From the NCBI GenBank assembly GCA_963838235.1, contig CAWIQJ010000005.1:1302001-1366000 (forward strand): a stretch of 64,000 nucleotides of DNA. Direction: 5' to 3'. The notes under the pieces were generated by a model. The model saw only the letters and a list, made by a program, of their open reading frames with translations. It did not search any database and was not told the origin of the DNA. Shown piece by piece: positions 38,462 to 47,013 of this stretch. This stretch comes from JAFECT01 sp963838235 (GTDB lineage Bacteria; Pseudomonadota; Alphaproteobacteria; Caulobacterales; Caulobacteraceae). The number at the start of each line of letters is the position of its first letter. Within the stretch, counting starts at the first letter, position 1. Position numbers and translations under genes: made by a program.

Positions 38462-39871
38462 ATGGCGTCCCCCCGTTCGTCGTTCTCCGGCCGCGCGTCG
38501 AGACATCTGGCGGTCCTGTTGACGACCGCGTCGCTGTTCGCCGCGCCCCACGCCTGGGCGCAGGAGGACAAGGCGCCGCCGATCATCCGCGACACGGAGA
38601 TCGAAGAGATCCTGAATAAGGAGGTCAGGCCCGTCATCGTTGCGAGCGGCCTGAACCCGGACGACGTGCACGTCTACATGGTCGGCGACAACGAAATTAA
38701 CGCCCTCAGCGCCGGCGGCCAGAACATCTTCATCTTCACGGGCCTGCTGGAAGAGACCGAGAATCCGAACCAGCTGATCGGGGTCGTCGCCCACGAAGCA
38801 GGCCACATCTCCGGCGGCCACCTGCTGCGCAACGAGATGCGCGACGCGGGTCTGAAGCCAATGCTTCTGACCATGGGCCTGGGCCTGCTCGCCGCCGCCG
38901 CCGGCAACGGCGACGCGGCCGCCGCCCTCATCGTCAGCGCGCCGACCATGGGCGCGCTGGGCGCCATCGGCTATTCGCGCTCGCAGGAAGGCGCCGCGGA
39001 CCAGGCGGCGGCGACGTCGCTGGAAAAGGCCGGAATCTCCGGCAAGGGCATCGTCGATTTCTTCGATAAGTACCGCTACGAGGAGGTGTTCGATAACGCC
39101 CGTCGCGACCAGTACTTCATCGACCACCCGCTGTCGGAAGACCGCATCGAGGCGCTGCGGCGCCGCGTCGAAGCCGCTCCGCACTACGGTGAAACCGATT
39201 CCGCCGAGGCGATCAAACAACACGAACTGATGAAGGCGAAACTTGCGGCCTTCACCGAAGCGCCGCAGCAGACCTTCAACAAATACCCGACCAGCGACAC
39301 CAGCTTCATCGGCCGCTATTCGCGCGCCATCGCCTACTACCAGGCGACTGAGCCCGAAGAAGCGCTGAGACAGATCGACGGCCTGATCAAGGACTACCCG
39401 GACGACCCCTATCTCTACGAACTGAAGGGTCAGGTGCTGTTCGAATCGAGCCGCGCCGCGGAGGCCGAGCCCGCGCACCGCAAGTCGGTCGAGCTGAAAC
39501 CCAACGCGCCGCTGCTGCTGATCAACCTCGCCCAATGTCTGATCGTCGAGGGTAAGCCGGGCCAACTCGACGAGGCGGTTGAGGACCTGCACAAGGCGCT
39601 CGCCGTCGAAAAGGGCGACGACGCGGTCGCCTGGCGCCTGCTCGCGCAGGCCTACGACGCCAAGAACATGCCCGGTGAAGCGCGCCTCGCAGCGGCTGAG
39701 GAACACTTCTCCCTGGGCCAGATCCGCGACGCCAAGGCCTTCGCCATGCGCGCGCGCGAGCTGCTCAAGCGCAATTCGGCCGACTGGCGCCGCGCCACCG
39801 ACATCGTGCTCGTCGCCGCCACGCCCGAGGACGTCAAGGAACTCAGCCGCGCCGACACCGGCCAGCAATAG
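38462..39871 (+). CDS. Exported M48 metallopeptidase with TPR region (BepA-like)
   Basis: 469 residues with a signal peptide ending AHAWAQ. The zinc motif HExxH is in VVAHEAGHISGGH and the third ligand Glu in SRSQEGAADQAA. From about residue 280 tetratricopeptide-like repeats follow (YSRAIAYYQATEPEEALRQIDGLIKDYPDDPYLYELKGQVLF...). This M48-plus-TPR layout is that of BepA, a periplasmic chaperone/protease that monitors outer-membrane protein assembly. It starts 68 bases after rne and is followed by a DsbA-like gene in the same direction. Confidence 0.92.
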   Translation: MASPRSSFSGRASRHLAVLLTTASLFAAPHAWAQEDKAPPIIRDTEIEEILNKEVRPVIVASGLNPDDVHVYMVGDNEINALSAGGQNIFIFTGLLEETENPNQLIGVVAHEAGHISGGHLLRNEMRDAGLKPMLLTMGLGLLAAAAGNGDAAAALIVSAPTMGALGAIGYSRSQEGAADQAAATSLEKAGISGKGIVDFFDKYRYEEVFDNARRDQYFIDHPLSEDRIEALRRRVEAAPHYGETDSAEAIKQHELMKAKLAAFTEAPQQTFNKYPTSDTSFIGRYSRAIAYYQATEPEEALRQIDGLIKDYPDDPYLYELKGQVLFESSRAAEAEPAHRKSVELKPNAPLLLINLAQCLIVEGKPGQLDEAVEDLHKALAVEKGDDAVAWRLLAQAYDAKNMPGEARLAAAEEHFSLGQIRDAKAFAMRARELLKRNSADWRRATDIVLVAATPEDVKELSRADTGQQ

Positions 39872-39902
39872 ACCCGCCAGCAAACAAGGGGACGCGTTCT
39901 CT

Positions 39903-40673
39903 ATGGCTTCTGCCCTTTCGCGTCCGTTCGGACGCCTCCTGACGGTCGCGTTCCTGGCGGCGCTCACGCTTGCGGGTTGCGGCAAGGATCCGCGGTTCGA
40001 AGCCAAGGTCCATAGCTATCTCCTGGCGCACCCCGAGGTGCTGCAGGAGATGGAGGTCAAGCTGCGGGACAAGGAAGACGCCGAGGCCACCGCCCGCGCC
40101 AAGCCGATCATCCAGGCGCACGCCAAGGAGATCTTCAACGACCCGCGCGATGCGTTCGTCGGTCCGGCAAACGCCAAGGTCGTCGTGGTGCAGTTCTTCG
40201 ATTACCGCTGTCCCCATTGCAAGGCCGAGGCGGCGCCGGGCGTCCAGGCGATGATCAAGAAGCACCCGGACGTGAAGTTCGTGTTCAAGGACTTCCCGAT
40301 CTTCGGCGGTCCCTCGATGGCGGCAGCACGCACGGCGATCGGCGTGTGGAAATCGAACCCGGCCGACTACCTGAAAGCCTACAGCCTGATGATGGCCGAC
40401 GACGACCTCGACGAGAGCGTCAACGATCCCGCCGGCGCGGCGAAGATGCAGGCCTCGGTGGACAAGATCGTGAGCAACCTCGGCCTCAATGCCGCAAGCG
40501 TGAACAATCTGGGCGCAGCCAACGAGGCGAGCAGCCAGCTGTCCGACAACCAGAAACTCGCCGCCGAACTCGGCCTCGAAGGCACCCCGGCGTTCATCGT
40601 CGGCGACACCCTGGTGTCGGGCGCCAACATGGACCGGGTCGAGGAGCTGATTGTGAAGGGTGGGAAGGGTTAG
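39903..40673 (+). CDS. DsbA-family thiol-disulfide lipoprotein
   Basis: 256 residues from ATG 39903 (MASALSRPFGRLLTVAFLAALTLAGC), with a lipobox ending LAGC. The N-terminal helical segment (VHSYLLAHPEVLQEMEVKL) is typical of ScsC/Com1-like DsbA proteins. The active site is FFDYRCPHCKAEA, and the cis-Pro loop is GLEGTPAFIVGD. It is likely a periplasmic, membrane-anchored oxidase or isomerase of disulfides. It begins 31 bases after the M48 gene, which suggests shared envelope-quality-control expression. Confidence 0.9.
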   Translation: MASALSRPFGRLLTVAFLAALTLAGCGKDPRFEAKVHSYLLAHPEVLQEMEVKLRDKEDAEATARAKPIIQAHAKEIFNDPRDAFVGPANAKVVVVQFFDYRCPHCKAEAAPGVQAMIKKHPDVKFVFKDFPIFGGPSMAAARTAIGVWKSNPADYLKAYSLMMADDDLDESVNDPAGAAKMQASVDKIVSNLGLNAASVNNLGAANEASSQLSDNQKLAAELGLEGTPAFIVGDTLVSGANMDRVEELIVKGGKG

Positions 40674-40702
40674 GCGCGAGATCAACCGCCAACGGGCATC
40701 GG

Positions 40703-41680
40703 ATGATCACCGACACCTACAATCTCGCGCGCTACAGGCCGAGCGACCGGGCCGGACACTACGAGAGCTATTTTCTGCGGGCGAACCATCCCTCGCGGCC
40801 CCAGGCTTTCTGGATCCGATACACGGTGTTCAGTCCGAAGGGGCGGCCTCGCGAGGCGATCGGCGAACTGTGGGCCGTGATGTTTGACGGCGCGTCGAGA
40901 CGGCACGTCGCGGCAAAGTCGGAAATGCCGATCGATAAGTGCGTCTTCGCGGCGGACCAGTTCGGCGTGCGTGTCGGCTCTGCAGTGCTCGACCCCGGAC
41001 GAATCACCGGCGATGCGGGCGCCATCGCCTGGGACCTTACCTATACCGGCGACGATCCGCCGGTGTTCGACCTGCCGCTTGTGCGCTACGCGGGCGGCTT
41101 TCCGAAGGCGAAAGCGCTGGTGGCGCTGCCGATGGCGCGCTTCTCCGGACAGCTGACCGTCGAGGGCGAGCCCCTGCAGATTGACCGGTGGATCGGCAGC
41201 CAGAACCACAACTGGGGAACGCGCCACACCGACCGTTACGCTTGGGGCCAGGTTTGCGGCTTCGACAACGCGCCCGACAGTTTACTCGAAGTCGTTTCGG
41301 TCTGGCAGAGAATCGGTCCGTTCGGCGCGCGGCTGGTAACCCTTCTGGTGTTGCGCCACGGCGGTCGCGCGTACGTCTGCAACCGTCTCGCCCAGGCCTT
41401 CGCCAGCAAGGCCGCCTACGACTATTCACGCTGGACCTTCGCCACGCGAGATGGCGGCGCGCGCGTCGAGGGCGAAATCACCGCCTCGCACGAGGCCTTC
41501 GTCGGCCTGCGCTATTACAACCCGCCGGGTGGGGTGAAGGAGTGCCTCAACAGCAAGATCGCAACCTGCACCCTGAAGATCACCGAGCGCGGCCGCACGG
41601 AAACCCTCCGCACCGACAACCGCGCCGCCTTCGAAATCCTCACGGACGCCGGCGATCATGGCGTGGAGATGCGGGTCTGA
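40703..41680 (+). CDS. CrtC/AttH-like lipocalin-type protein
   Basis: 325 residues from ATG 40703 (MITDTYNLARYRPSDRAGHYESYFLRANH). The family-like features are AFWIRYTVFSPKG near the start and QIDRWIGSQNHNWGTRHTDRYAWGQVCGF in the middle, matching the HNWG signature of the hydroxyneurosporene hydratase (CrtC)/AttH superfamily. No signal peptide is visible. It might act on a lipid or isoprenoid, but no carotenoid genes are nearby. It follows the DsbA-like gene by 29 bases. Family assignment is from motif memory and moderate. Confidence 0.6.
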   Translation: MITDTYNLARYRPSDRAGHYESYFLRANHPSRPQAFWIRYTVFSPKGRPREAIGELWAVMFDGASRRHVAAKSEMPIDKCVFAADQFGVRVGSAVLDPGRITGDAGAIAWDLTYTGDDPPVFDLPLVRYAGGFPKAKALVALPMARFSGQLTVEGEPLQIDRWIGSQNHNWGTRHTDRYAWGQVCGFDNAPDSLLEVVSVWQRIGPFGARLVTLLVLRHGGRAYVCNRLAQAFASKAAYDYSRWTFATRDGGARVEGEITASHEAFVGLRYYNPPGGVKECLNSKIATCTLKITERGRTETLRTDNRAAFEILTDAGDHGVEMRV

Positions 41681-41682
41681 CC

Positions 41683-42477
41683 TTAGATCAGTCCCGCCAA
41701 CGGACTCGACGGATCGGCGTACAGCTTCTTCGGCATCCGGCCCGCCAGATACGCTTCTCGCCCCGCGATCACCGCGTGCTTCATGGCCGTCGCCATGCGG
41801 ATCGGGTCCTTGGCTTCGGCGATGGCGGTGTTCATCAGCACGCCGTCGCAGCCGAGCTCCATCGCCACGGCCGCGTCCGACGCCGTGCCGACGCCGGCGT
41901 CGACCAGCACCGGCACCTTCGTCTGTTCCACGATCAGGCGGATGTTCACCCTGTTCTGCACGCCCAGGCCCGAGCCGATCGGGGCGCCGAGCGGCATGAT
42001 CGCGGCGGCGCCGGCGTCTTCGAGCTTGCGGCAATAGACCGGGTCATCGGTGCAATAGACCATCACCTCGAAGCCCTCGCTTACCAGCAGCTTCAGCGAC
42101 CGCAACGTCTCCTCCATGTCGGGGAACAAGGTCTTGGGATCGCTCAGCACCTCGAGCTTCACCAGGGTCCAGTCGCCGGCCTCGCGCGCCAGGCGCAGGG
42201 TGCGCACCGCGTCCTCGCCGGTGAAACATCCCGCGGTGTTCGGCAGATAGGTGAAGCGGTCGGGCTTCAGATAGTCGACCAGCATCGGCTGGTTCGGATC
42301 GGTCAGGTTCACCCGGCGAACGGCGACGGTGACGATCTCTGCGCCCGCGGCTTCCGCGGCGGCGGCATTGGTCGCATAGTCCTTGTACTTGCCGGTGCCC
42401 ACGATCAGGCGCGACGAGAATGTGCGGCCGGCGACTGTCCAAGTGTCGCGCTTCACCGCCTGGGTTCCATCCATCAT
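41683..42477 (-). CDS. thiG: Thiazole synthase ThiG
   Basis: 264 residues from ATG 42477 (MMDGTQAVKRDTWTVAGRTF), whose ATGA overlap with the thiS stop decides the start. ThiG marks are SSRLIVGTGKYKD, the Schiff-base lysine in TLVKLEVLSDPKTLFPD, and VPVLVDAGVGTASDAAVAMELGCDGVLMNTAIA. It builds the thiazole phosphate of thiamin from deoxyxylulose phosphate, ThiS-thiocarboxylate and dehydroglycine. Complete. Converges on the CrtC-like gene with two bases between the stops. No TPP riboswitch was seen upstream of thiS. Confidence 0.95.
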   Translation of the reverse strand: MMDGTQAVKRDTWTVAGRTFSSRLIVGTGKYKDYATNAAAAEAAGAEIVTVAVRRVNLTDPNQPMLVDYLKPDRFTYLPNTAGCFTGEDAVRTLRLAREAGDWTLVKLEVLSDPKTLFPDMEETLRSLKLLVSEGFEVMVYCTDDPVYCRKLEDAGAAAIMPLGAPIGSGLGVQNRVNIRLIVEQTKVPVLVDAGVGTASDAAVAMELGCDGVLMNTAIAEAKDPIRMATAMKHAVIAGREAYLAGRMPKKLYADPSSPLAGLI

Positions 42478-42672
42478 CCGCCTCCTACGAACTGCACGAT
42501 CTCGAGCCGGTCGCCCTCGATCACCAGGGTCAGGGGGTGCTTCGACCGGGGCACGATCTGCGAGGTTGTGCTCCACCGCCACCTTTTTCGGGTCGAGGCC
42601 CAGTTCCCGGACGATCCCGGCCAGGTCGGTGGACCGGACCTCCCGCTCTTCGCCGTTGATGATCAGACGCAT
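42474..42672 (-). CDS. thiS: Sulfur carrier protein ThiS (frameshifted)
   Basis: About 66 residues from ATG 42672 (MRLIINGEEREVRSTDLAGIVRELG). After VAVEHNL the frame breaks near 42560; in the next frame it continues IVPRSKHPLTLVIEGDRLEIVQFVGGG to a TGA that overlaps thiG. The restored C-terminal Gly-Gly is the site adenylated and thiocarboxylated for thiazole synthesis. Without the correction thiS appears fused to an unrelated stretch. Divergent from aroQ. Confidence 0.85.
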
Positions 42673-42775
42673 CGCCTCGACACCCTTGCGGGGAAGCCGT
42701 TCGAGGCCCCCCGGGACGGCCGCTTGTGGCTCCGGACGCCCGACGATACAAGGGCCGGGATTGCGACGGCGGGCC

Positions 42776-43239
42776 ATGTCAAAACCAATTTACGTCCTCA
42801 ACGGACCCAATCTGAATCTCCTGGGGGTGCGCGAGCCCCACGTCTACGGGGAGACGACGCTCGACGAGATCAAGGAGCTCTGCGAGGCAGGGCCCGGCGA
42901 TTTCGGGCGCAAGGTGGTGTTCCGCCAGACCAACCACGAGGGCGAGCTGATCGACTGGGTCCAGGAGGCCGCGGGAGCGGCCTCCGCCCTGGTGATCAAC
43001 CCCGGCGGCTATGGCCATACCTCGGTGGCGTTGCTCGACGCGCTCAGGACCCTGTCCATGCCCATCGTCGAGTGCCACATGTCCAACCCAACGTGCGGGA
43101 AGAGTTCCGGCGCAATTCGTTTGTTTCGCTGGCGGCCGCCGGCGTGATCCAGGGCTTGGGCCCGCTCAGCTATGAACTGGCCGTCGATGCGGCGCTGCGC
43201 CTGACGCGGCGCGGTCCGCGCGGCCTGAGATCAAGGTAA
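42776..43239 (+). CDS. aroQ: Type II 3-dehydroquinate dehydratase (frameshifted)
   Basis: About 154 residues. MSKPIYVLNGPNLNLLGVREPHVYG is the canonical start, with the catalytic Tyr in HVYG; FRQTNHEGELIDW and NPGGYGHTSVALLDAL follow. Near 43090 a C is missing from a CCC run: after HMSNP the frame must change to give NVREEFRRNSFVSLAAAGVIQGLGPLSYELA and the stop at 43239. It dehydrates 3-dehydroquinate in the shikimate pathway. Seven bases upstream of accB, a common alphaproteobacterial order. Confidence 0.9.
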
Positions 43240-43245
43240 TTACGA

Positions 43246-43732
43246 ATGTCCAACGGCAAAGGCAACGGCGAACCGTTCGACACCCGCCTGGTGCGCAAAC
43301 TCGCGGACATCCTGAACGCCACCGACCTCACCGAGATCGAGGTGGATCACGGTGAACTGAAAATCCGCGTCGCGCGCGAGATCACCGCGGCCCCGGTGAT
43401 GCAGGCCTATGCGCCCGCGCCGGCGGCAGCCGTCTACAGCGGACCCGCCGGCGCGGCCGCGGCGCCCGCGACCCCGGCGTCGGCCGCCGACATCACCGGC
43501 GAAGTGGTCAAGTCGCCGATGGTCGGCACCATCTATCTGCAGGCGCAACCCGGTTCCGATCCGTTCGTCTCGCCGGGCGCGAAGGTGAAGGCGGGCCAGA
43601 CCCTGCTGATCATCGAAGCGATGAAGACCATGAACCCGATCACGGCGCCGCGCGACGGCGTGGTGCTGGACGTCCTGGTCGCCGACGCCCAGCCGGTGGA
43701 GTTCGGCGAGCCGCTCGTCGTCCTCGGAGTAG
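43246..43732 (+). CDS. accB: Biotin carboxyl carrier protein of acetyl-CoA carboxylase
   Basis: About 162 residues. An N-terminal helical region (RLVRKLADILNATDLTEIEVDHGELKIRV) and an Ala/Pro linker precede the biotinyl domain, with the target lysine in IIEAMKTMNPITA. The reading frame runs past its expected end; deleting one base in CTCGGAG near 43725 gives LVVLE and TAG 43730-43732, three bases before accC. It carries carboxybiotin between the two half-reactions of fatty acid synthesis. Confidence 0.92.
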
Positions 43733-43735
43733 TCC

Positions 43736-45080
43736 GTGTTCGACAAGGTCCTCATCGCAAACCGGGGCGAGATCGCGCTTCGCATCCACCGCGCGTGCAA
43801 GGAGATGGGCATCGCGACCGTCGCCGTGCACTCGGAGGCCGACGCCGCCGCCATGCATGTGCGCCTCGCCGACGAGAGCGTGTGCATCGGCCCCGCGCCC
43901 GCGGCGAAGAGCTATCTCAATATTCCTTCGATCATCGCCGCCTGCGAAATCACCGGCGCCCAGGCGATCCATCCGGGCTACGGCTTCCTGTCGAGAACGC
44001 CCGCTTCGCCGAGATCGTGAAGGCGCACGGCTTGACCTTCATCGGCCCCAAGCCGGAACACATCCGGATCATGGGCGACAAGATCAGCGCCAAACAGACC
44101 GCCATCGACGGCCGGCATTCCCGTGGTGCCGGGATCGGACGGCGGCGTGGCCACGGTCGAGGAAGCGATGGTGGCCGCGGAGAAGATCGGCTTCCCGGTG
44201 CTGATCAAGGCCGCCTCCGGCGGCGGCGGCCGCGGCATGAAGGTCGCCAAGGACCGCGACAGCTGCGCCGAAGCCGTGCTGACCGCGCAGGGCGAGGCCC
44301 AGGCCGCGTTCGGCGACGGCACGGTCTATATGGAGCGCTATCTCCAGAGGCCGCGCCACATCGAAATCCAGATCATCGCCGACGCCTTCGGCAATGTGTG
44401 CCACCTGGGCGAACGCGACTGCTCGCTGCAGCGACGCCACCAGAAGATGATGGAGGAAGCGCCCTCGCCTGCGCCATCGACGCCAAGGGCCGCGAGAAGA
44501 TCGGCCGCACCGTGGTCGAGGCGATCCGCAAGATCGGCTACCTCGGCGTCGGCACCATCGAGTTCCTGTAGGAAAACGGCGAGTTCTTCTTCATCGAAAT
44601 GAACACGCGCCTGCAGGTCGAACATCCGGTCACCGAGGCGGTCACCGGCATCGATATCGTGCGCGAACAGATCCGCATCGCCGCCGGCCTGCCGCTGTCG
44701 TTCACCCAGGACGACGTGGTGTTCGAGGGCCACGCCATCGAATGCCGGATCAACGCCGAGAACCCGCGCACCTTCACGCCTTCGCCCGGCCTGGTCACCG
44801 ATTTCCACGCTCCCGGGGGCCTGGGCGTACGGCTGGATTCGGCGCTCTACACCGGCTATGTGATCCCGCCCTATTACGACAGCCTGGCCGGCAAACTGAT
44901 CGTCCACGGCCGCGACCGCGCCGAATGCATCGCCCGGCTGAAGCGCTCGCTGGGCGAGATGGTCGTCGCCGGCGTCGAGACCACCATCCCGCTGTTCCAG
45001 GACCTGTTGCGACGAGCCCGACATCCTGGCGGGCGACTACAACATCCACTGGCTGGAACAGTGGATCAGAGCGACGTTGA
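43736..45080 (+). CDS. accC: Biotin carboxylase AccC (several frameshifts and an in-frame TAG)
   Basis: From GTG 43736 (MFDKVLIANRGEIALRIHRACKEMGI). The ATP-grasp fold can be followed through AVHSEADAAAMHVRLADE, HPGYGFLS, EIVKAHGLTFIGPKPEHIRIMGDKISAKQ, PGSDGGV, GFPVLIKAASGGGGRGMKV, HIEIQIIADAFGNVCHLGERDCS, MNTRLQVEHPVTE and IPPYYDSLAGKLIVHG. Breaks lie near 43995, 44112, 44470, 45010 and 45070, and TAG 44569-44571 replaces the usual Tyr codon of IEFLYENGEFFF. The likely end is TGA 45078-45080. An essential enzyme in this pathway, so the damage is most likely sequence error. Confidence 0.88.
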
Positions 45081-45101
45081 GGCGCCGCGCGGAGGCGTCC
45101 C

Positions 45102-45746
45102 GTGCCCGCCTTCACCCTCGACGACCTGCTCGACTGTTACCCCCGCGGCGTGTTTCCCATGGCGGACGCCCGCAAGGACGACCGCATCTTCCTGGTCGAC
45201 CCCGAGTGCGCGGCGTGCTGCCGCTGCAAGGCTTTCATATTGCCCACCGTCTGGCGCGCACAGTGCGCGCGGACCGGTTTGAAATCCGCGTCGACACCGC
45301 CTTCGAGCGGTCGTGGAGGCGTGCGGGGGGCCGCGGCCCGGCCGACGGGACCTGGATCACGACCCCGATTCAGGCGCTGTACCTGGCGCTGTTTGCGCGC
45401 GGCCATGCGCATAGCGTCGAGTGCTGGCGTGAGGGCCGCTGGTCGGCGGCCTCTACGGCGTCGCGCTCGAAGCCGCCTTTTTCGGCGAGAGCATGTTCTC
45501 CGCCGAGCGCGACGCCAGCAAGGTCGCGTTGACCCATCTGGTGGCGCGGCTGCTGAGCGGGCGTTCCCGCCTGCTCGACGCCCAGTTCATCACCGAACAC
45601 CTGCAACAGTTCGGGGCCGAGGAGCTCTTGCGGCGCCGACTATCACGCGCGGCTCGCGGTCGCGCTCGAATACGAGGGAGATTTCTTCGCCCTGCCCAGG
45701 GCGACGACGGGGCTCGGCCTTACAGGCGATCAGCCAGGCGTCGTAG
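45102..45746 (+). CDS. aat: Leucyl/phenylalanyl-tRNA-protein transferase (frameshifted)
   Basis: From GTG 45102 (MPAFTLDDLLDCYPRGVFPMADARKDDRIFLVDPE), the Aat start. Pieces in alternating frames spell GVLPLQGFHIAHRLARTVRADRFEIRVD, GTWITTPIQALYLALFARGHAHSVECW, GLYGVALEAAFFGESMFSAERDASKVALTHLV and DAQFITEHLQQFGAEEL, ending ALQAISQAS at TAG 45744-45746. Breaks are near 45209, 45310-45335, 45440 and 45630, possibly with one more near 45690. The enzyme adds Leu or Phe to N-terminal Arg/Lys for the N-end rule. Follows accC, as in many alphaproteobacteria. Overlaps the convergent DUF2155 gene at the 3' end. Confidence 0.85.
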   Translation: MPAFTLDDLLDCYPRGVFPMADARKDDRIFLVDPECAACCRCKAFILPTVWRAQCARTGLKSASTPPSSGRGGVRGAAARPTGPGSRPRFRRCTWRCLRAAMRIASSAGVRAAGRRPLRRRARSRLFRREHVLRRARRQQGRVDPSGGAAAERAFPPARRPVHHRTPATVRGRGALAAPTITRGSRSRSNTREISSPCPGRRRGSALQAISQAS

Positions 45747-46377
45747 ACCGGGTGCTCGAGCGCATCGAGGCCGGGCGAACTCGCGAACATCCAGCCGGAG
45801 AACACCTGGTGCGAGGTCTCCTCGCCCGACTGCACCTTCGGCTCGGCGCGCACCTGCACATAGGCGATGGAGTCTGCACCAGTTCCTCGGGCGCGGAGGT
45901 CTCGCAGGAGCGCACGGTGAAGACGAGGCCCTTGTAGCGGATCGGCTTACCGATCGGCGCCTCGAAGCGCATGGTTTCGGCGGTGACCTTGTCGAGCGCC
46001 TGGATGATCGCGGCGGAGTGCCGCGTACGCACGCCCGGCGTTTCAGGAACCGCGGCGGAAGAGTCCGCGGCCTTGGAGCCGTTGTCGTCCTTCGACGTCT
46101 TGTCGCTATCGTCGTTGTCGTCCTGGTCGTCGTCCGGCGCCTTGATCGGCGGCGCGGCGTTGGTCGCCGGCGCCACGATGGCGGGGCCCTTGTCTGCCGG
46201 CGTCGGCGGAAGGTCCTTGGGCGCGGGCTCCTGGGGCGGGGTCTCGACCGCCGGCGTCGGGGGCGCGGGAGTCGTCGTCGGCTGTTGCGCGAGCACGAGG
46301 CCGCCGCTCGCGAGCATCACGACGGCGAACGCCAGTCCCAACTTCCAACGCAGCAGTTTCGGTTTTTGGAGCTTCAT
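45720..46377 (-). CDS. DUF2155 exported protein (frameshifted; 3' end uncertain)
   Basis: Start ATG 46377 (MKLQKPKLLRWKLGLAFAVVMLASGG), a signal peptide. A long Pro/Ala/Asp-rich linker (about residues 35-110) precedes the DUF2155 domain: TAETMRFEAPIGKPIRYKGLVFTVRSCETSAPEE. A break near 45880 leads to AYVQVRAEPKVQ, HQVFSGWMFASSPGLDALEHPVYDAWLIAC, the usual end of the family. I place the stop at 45720-45722, which needs one more base correction; otherwise the frame runs on to 45590. It is conserved next to NDUFA12 and aat in alphaproteobacteria; function unknown. Confidence 0.75.
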
Positions 46378-46388
46378 GGGCCCGCTCC

Positions 46389-46787
46389 TCACTCCGGCTT
46401 CCAGGCCTCGTAGTCGCCGGTGGCGGCGGGACGTTCACCGCCGCGCTCCAGCGAGCCTTGAGGGCGCCAAGCGTACGGCGTTCCGGTCAGGTTGGGGAGA
46501 TGGTCTTTTTCCCATTTCCGCCGCAGCAGCGGCTCGATCGTGGGCGGCTCGTCGAATGTGTAGTGCAGCCAGCCGTGCCAGTCGGGTGACACCTTCGAGG
46601 CCTCGGCATAGCCGTTGTAGGTCACCCAGCGGCGCTTACGGCCGACATCGTAGGACCCCTTGTCGGTCTTGGCTTCGTAGTACTTGTTGCCCTGCTCGTC
46701 CTCACCCACGAACCGGCCGTGCTTGGCGATGGTGAACAGGGTTCCGATGGTGGCGCCGTTCCACCAGGTGAAGAGCTTGGAGAACAC
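46389..46787 (-). CDS. NDUFA12-family complex I accessory subunit
   Basis: 132 residues. The family signature is clear: MFSKLFTWWNGATIGTLFTIAKHGRFVGEDEQGNKYYEAK, then RRWVTYNGYAEASKVSPDWHGWLHYTFDEPPT and TGTPYAWRPQGSL. NDUFA12 homologues are accessory subunits of NADH:ubiquinone oxidoreductase, shared by mitochondria and alphaproteobacteria, which supports the taxonomic placement. Eleven bases upstream of the DUF2155 gene in the same direction. Confidence 0.93.
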   Translation of the reverse strand: MFSKLFTWWNGATIGTLFTIAKHGRFVGEDEQGNKYYEAKTDKGSYDVGRKRRWVTYNGYAEASKVSPDWHGWLHYTFDEPPTIEPLLRRKWEKDHLPNLTGTPYAWRPQGSLERGGERPAATGDYEAWKPE

Positions 46788-47013
46788 GTTGCGGGCCCGG
46801 GGTTTGGGGTCGACGCGGCGACAGGCCGCACGACGCGGGCGGACTATAGGCGCCGACTCTGGCAGCGTCCACGCCCCCCGGCAGCGGTCGCAGCTCGGGC
46901 CGGCGATAGCAACATCTTGTGGGTAAGCCCCCCTGCGACCCCAATATCTATTGCGACAGCGGCTGGACCCCGCCTAGCCTCGCCCCTTGCGTATCCACAC
47001 CAGGGAGGCGGAC

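Noticed and set aside
37814..40006. A 730-codon open frame antisense to rne and the M48 gene
   Set aside because: It mirrors two well-supported genes, has low-complexity Arg/Ser/Ala-rich content at one end and no domain; long antisense frames are expected at this GC content.
42673..42775. TPP riboswitch upstream of thiS
   Set aside because: The gap to aroQ is only 103 bases and no THI-box-like CTGAGA pairing was seen on the minus strand.
43736..45746. accC and aat as true pseudogenes
   Set aside because: Conserved motifs persist in all pieces and both genes keep their usual operon place; local sequence error explains the breaks better.
46788..47013. Cobalamin riboswitch upstream of the NrdJ-like gene
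   Set aside because: I looked for the conserved B12-box pattern in this 226-base gap and did not see it.
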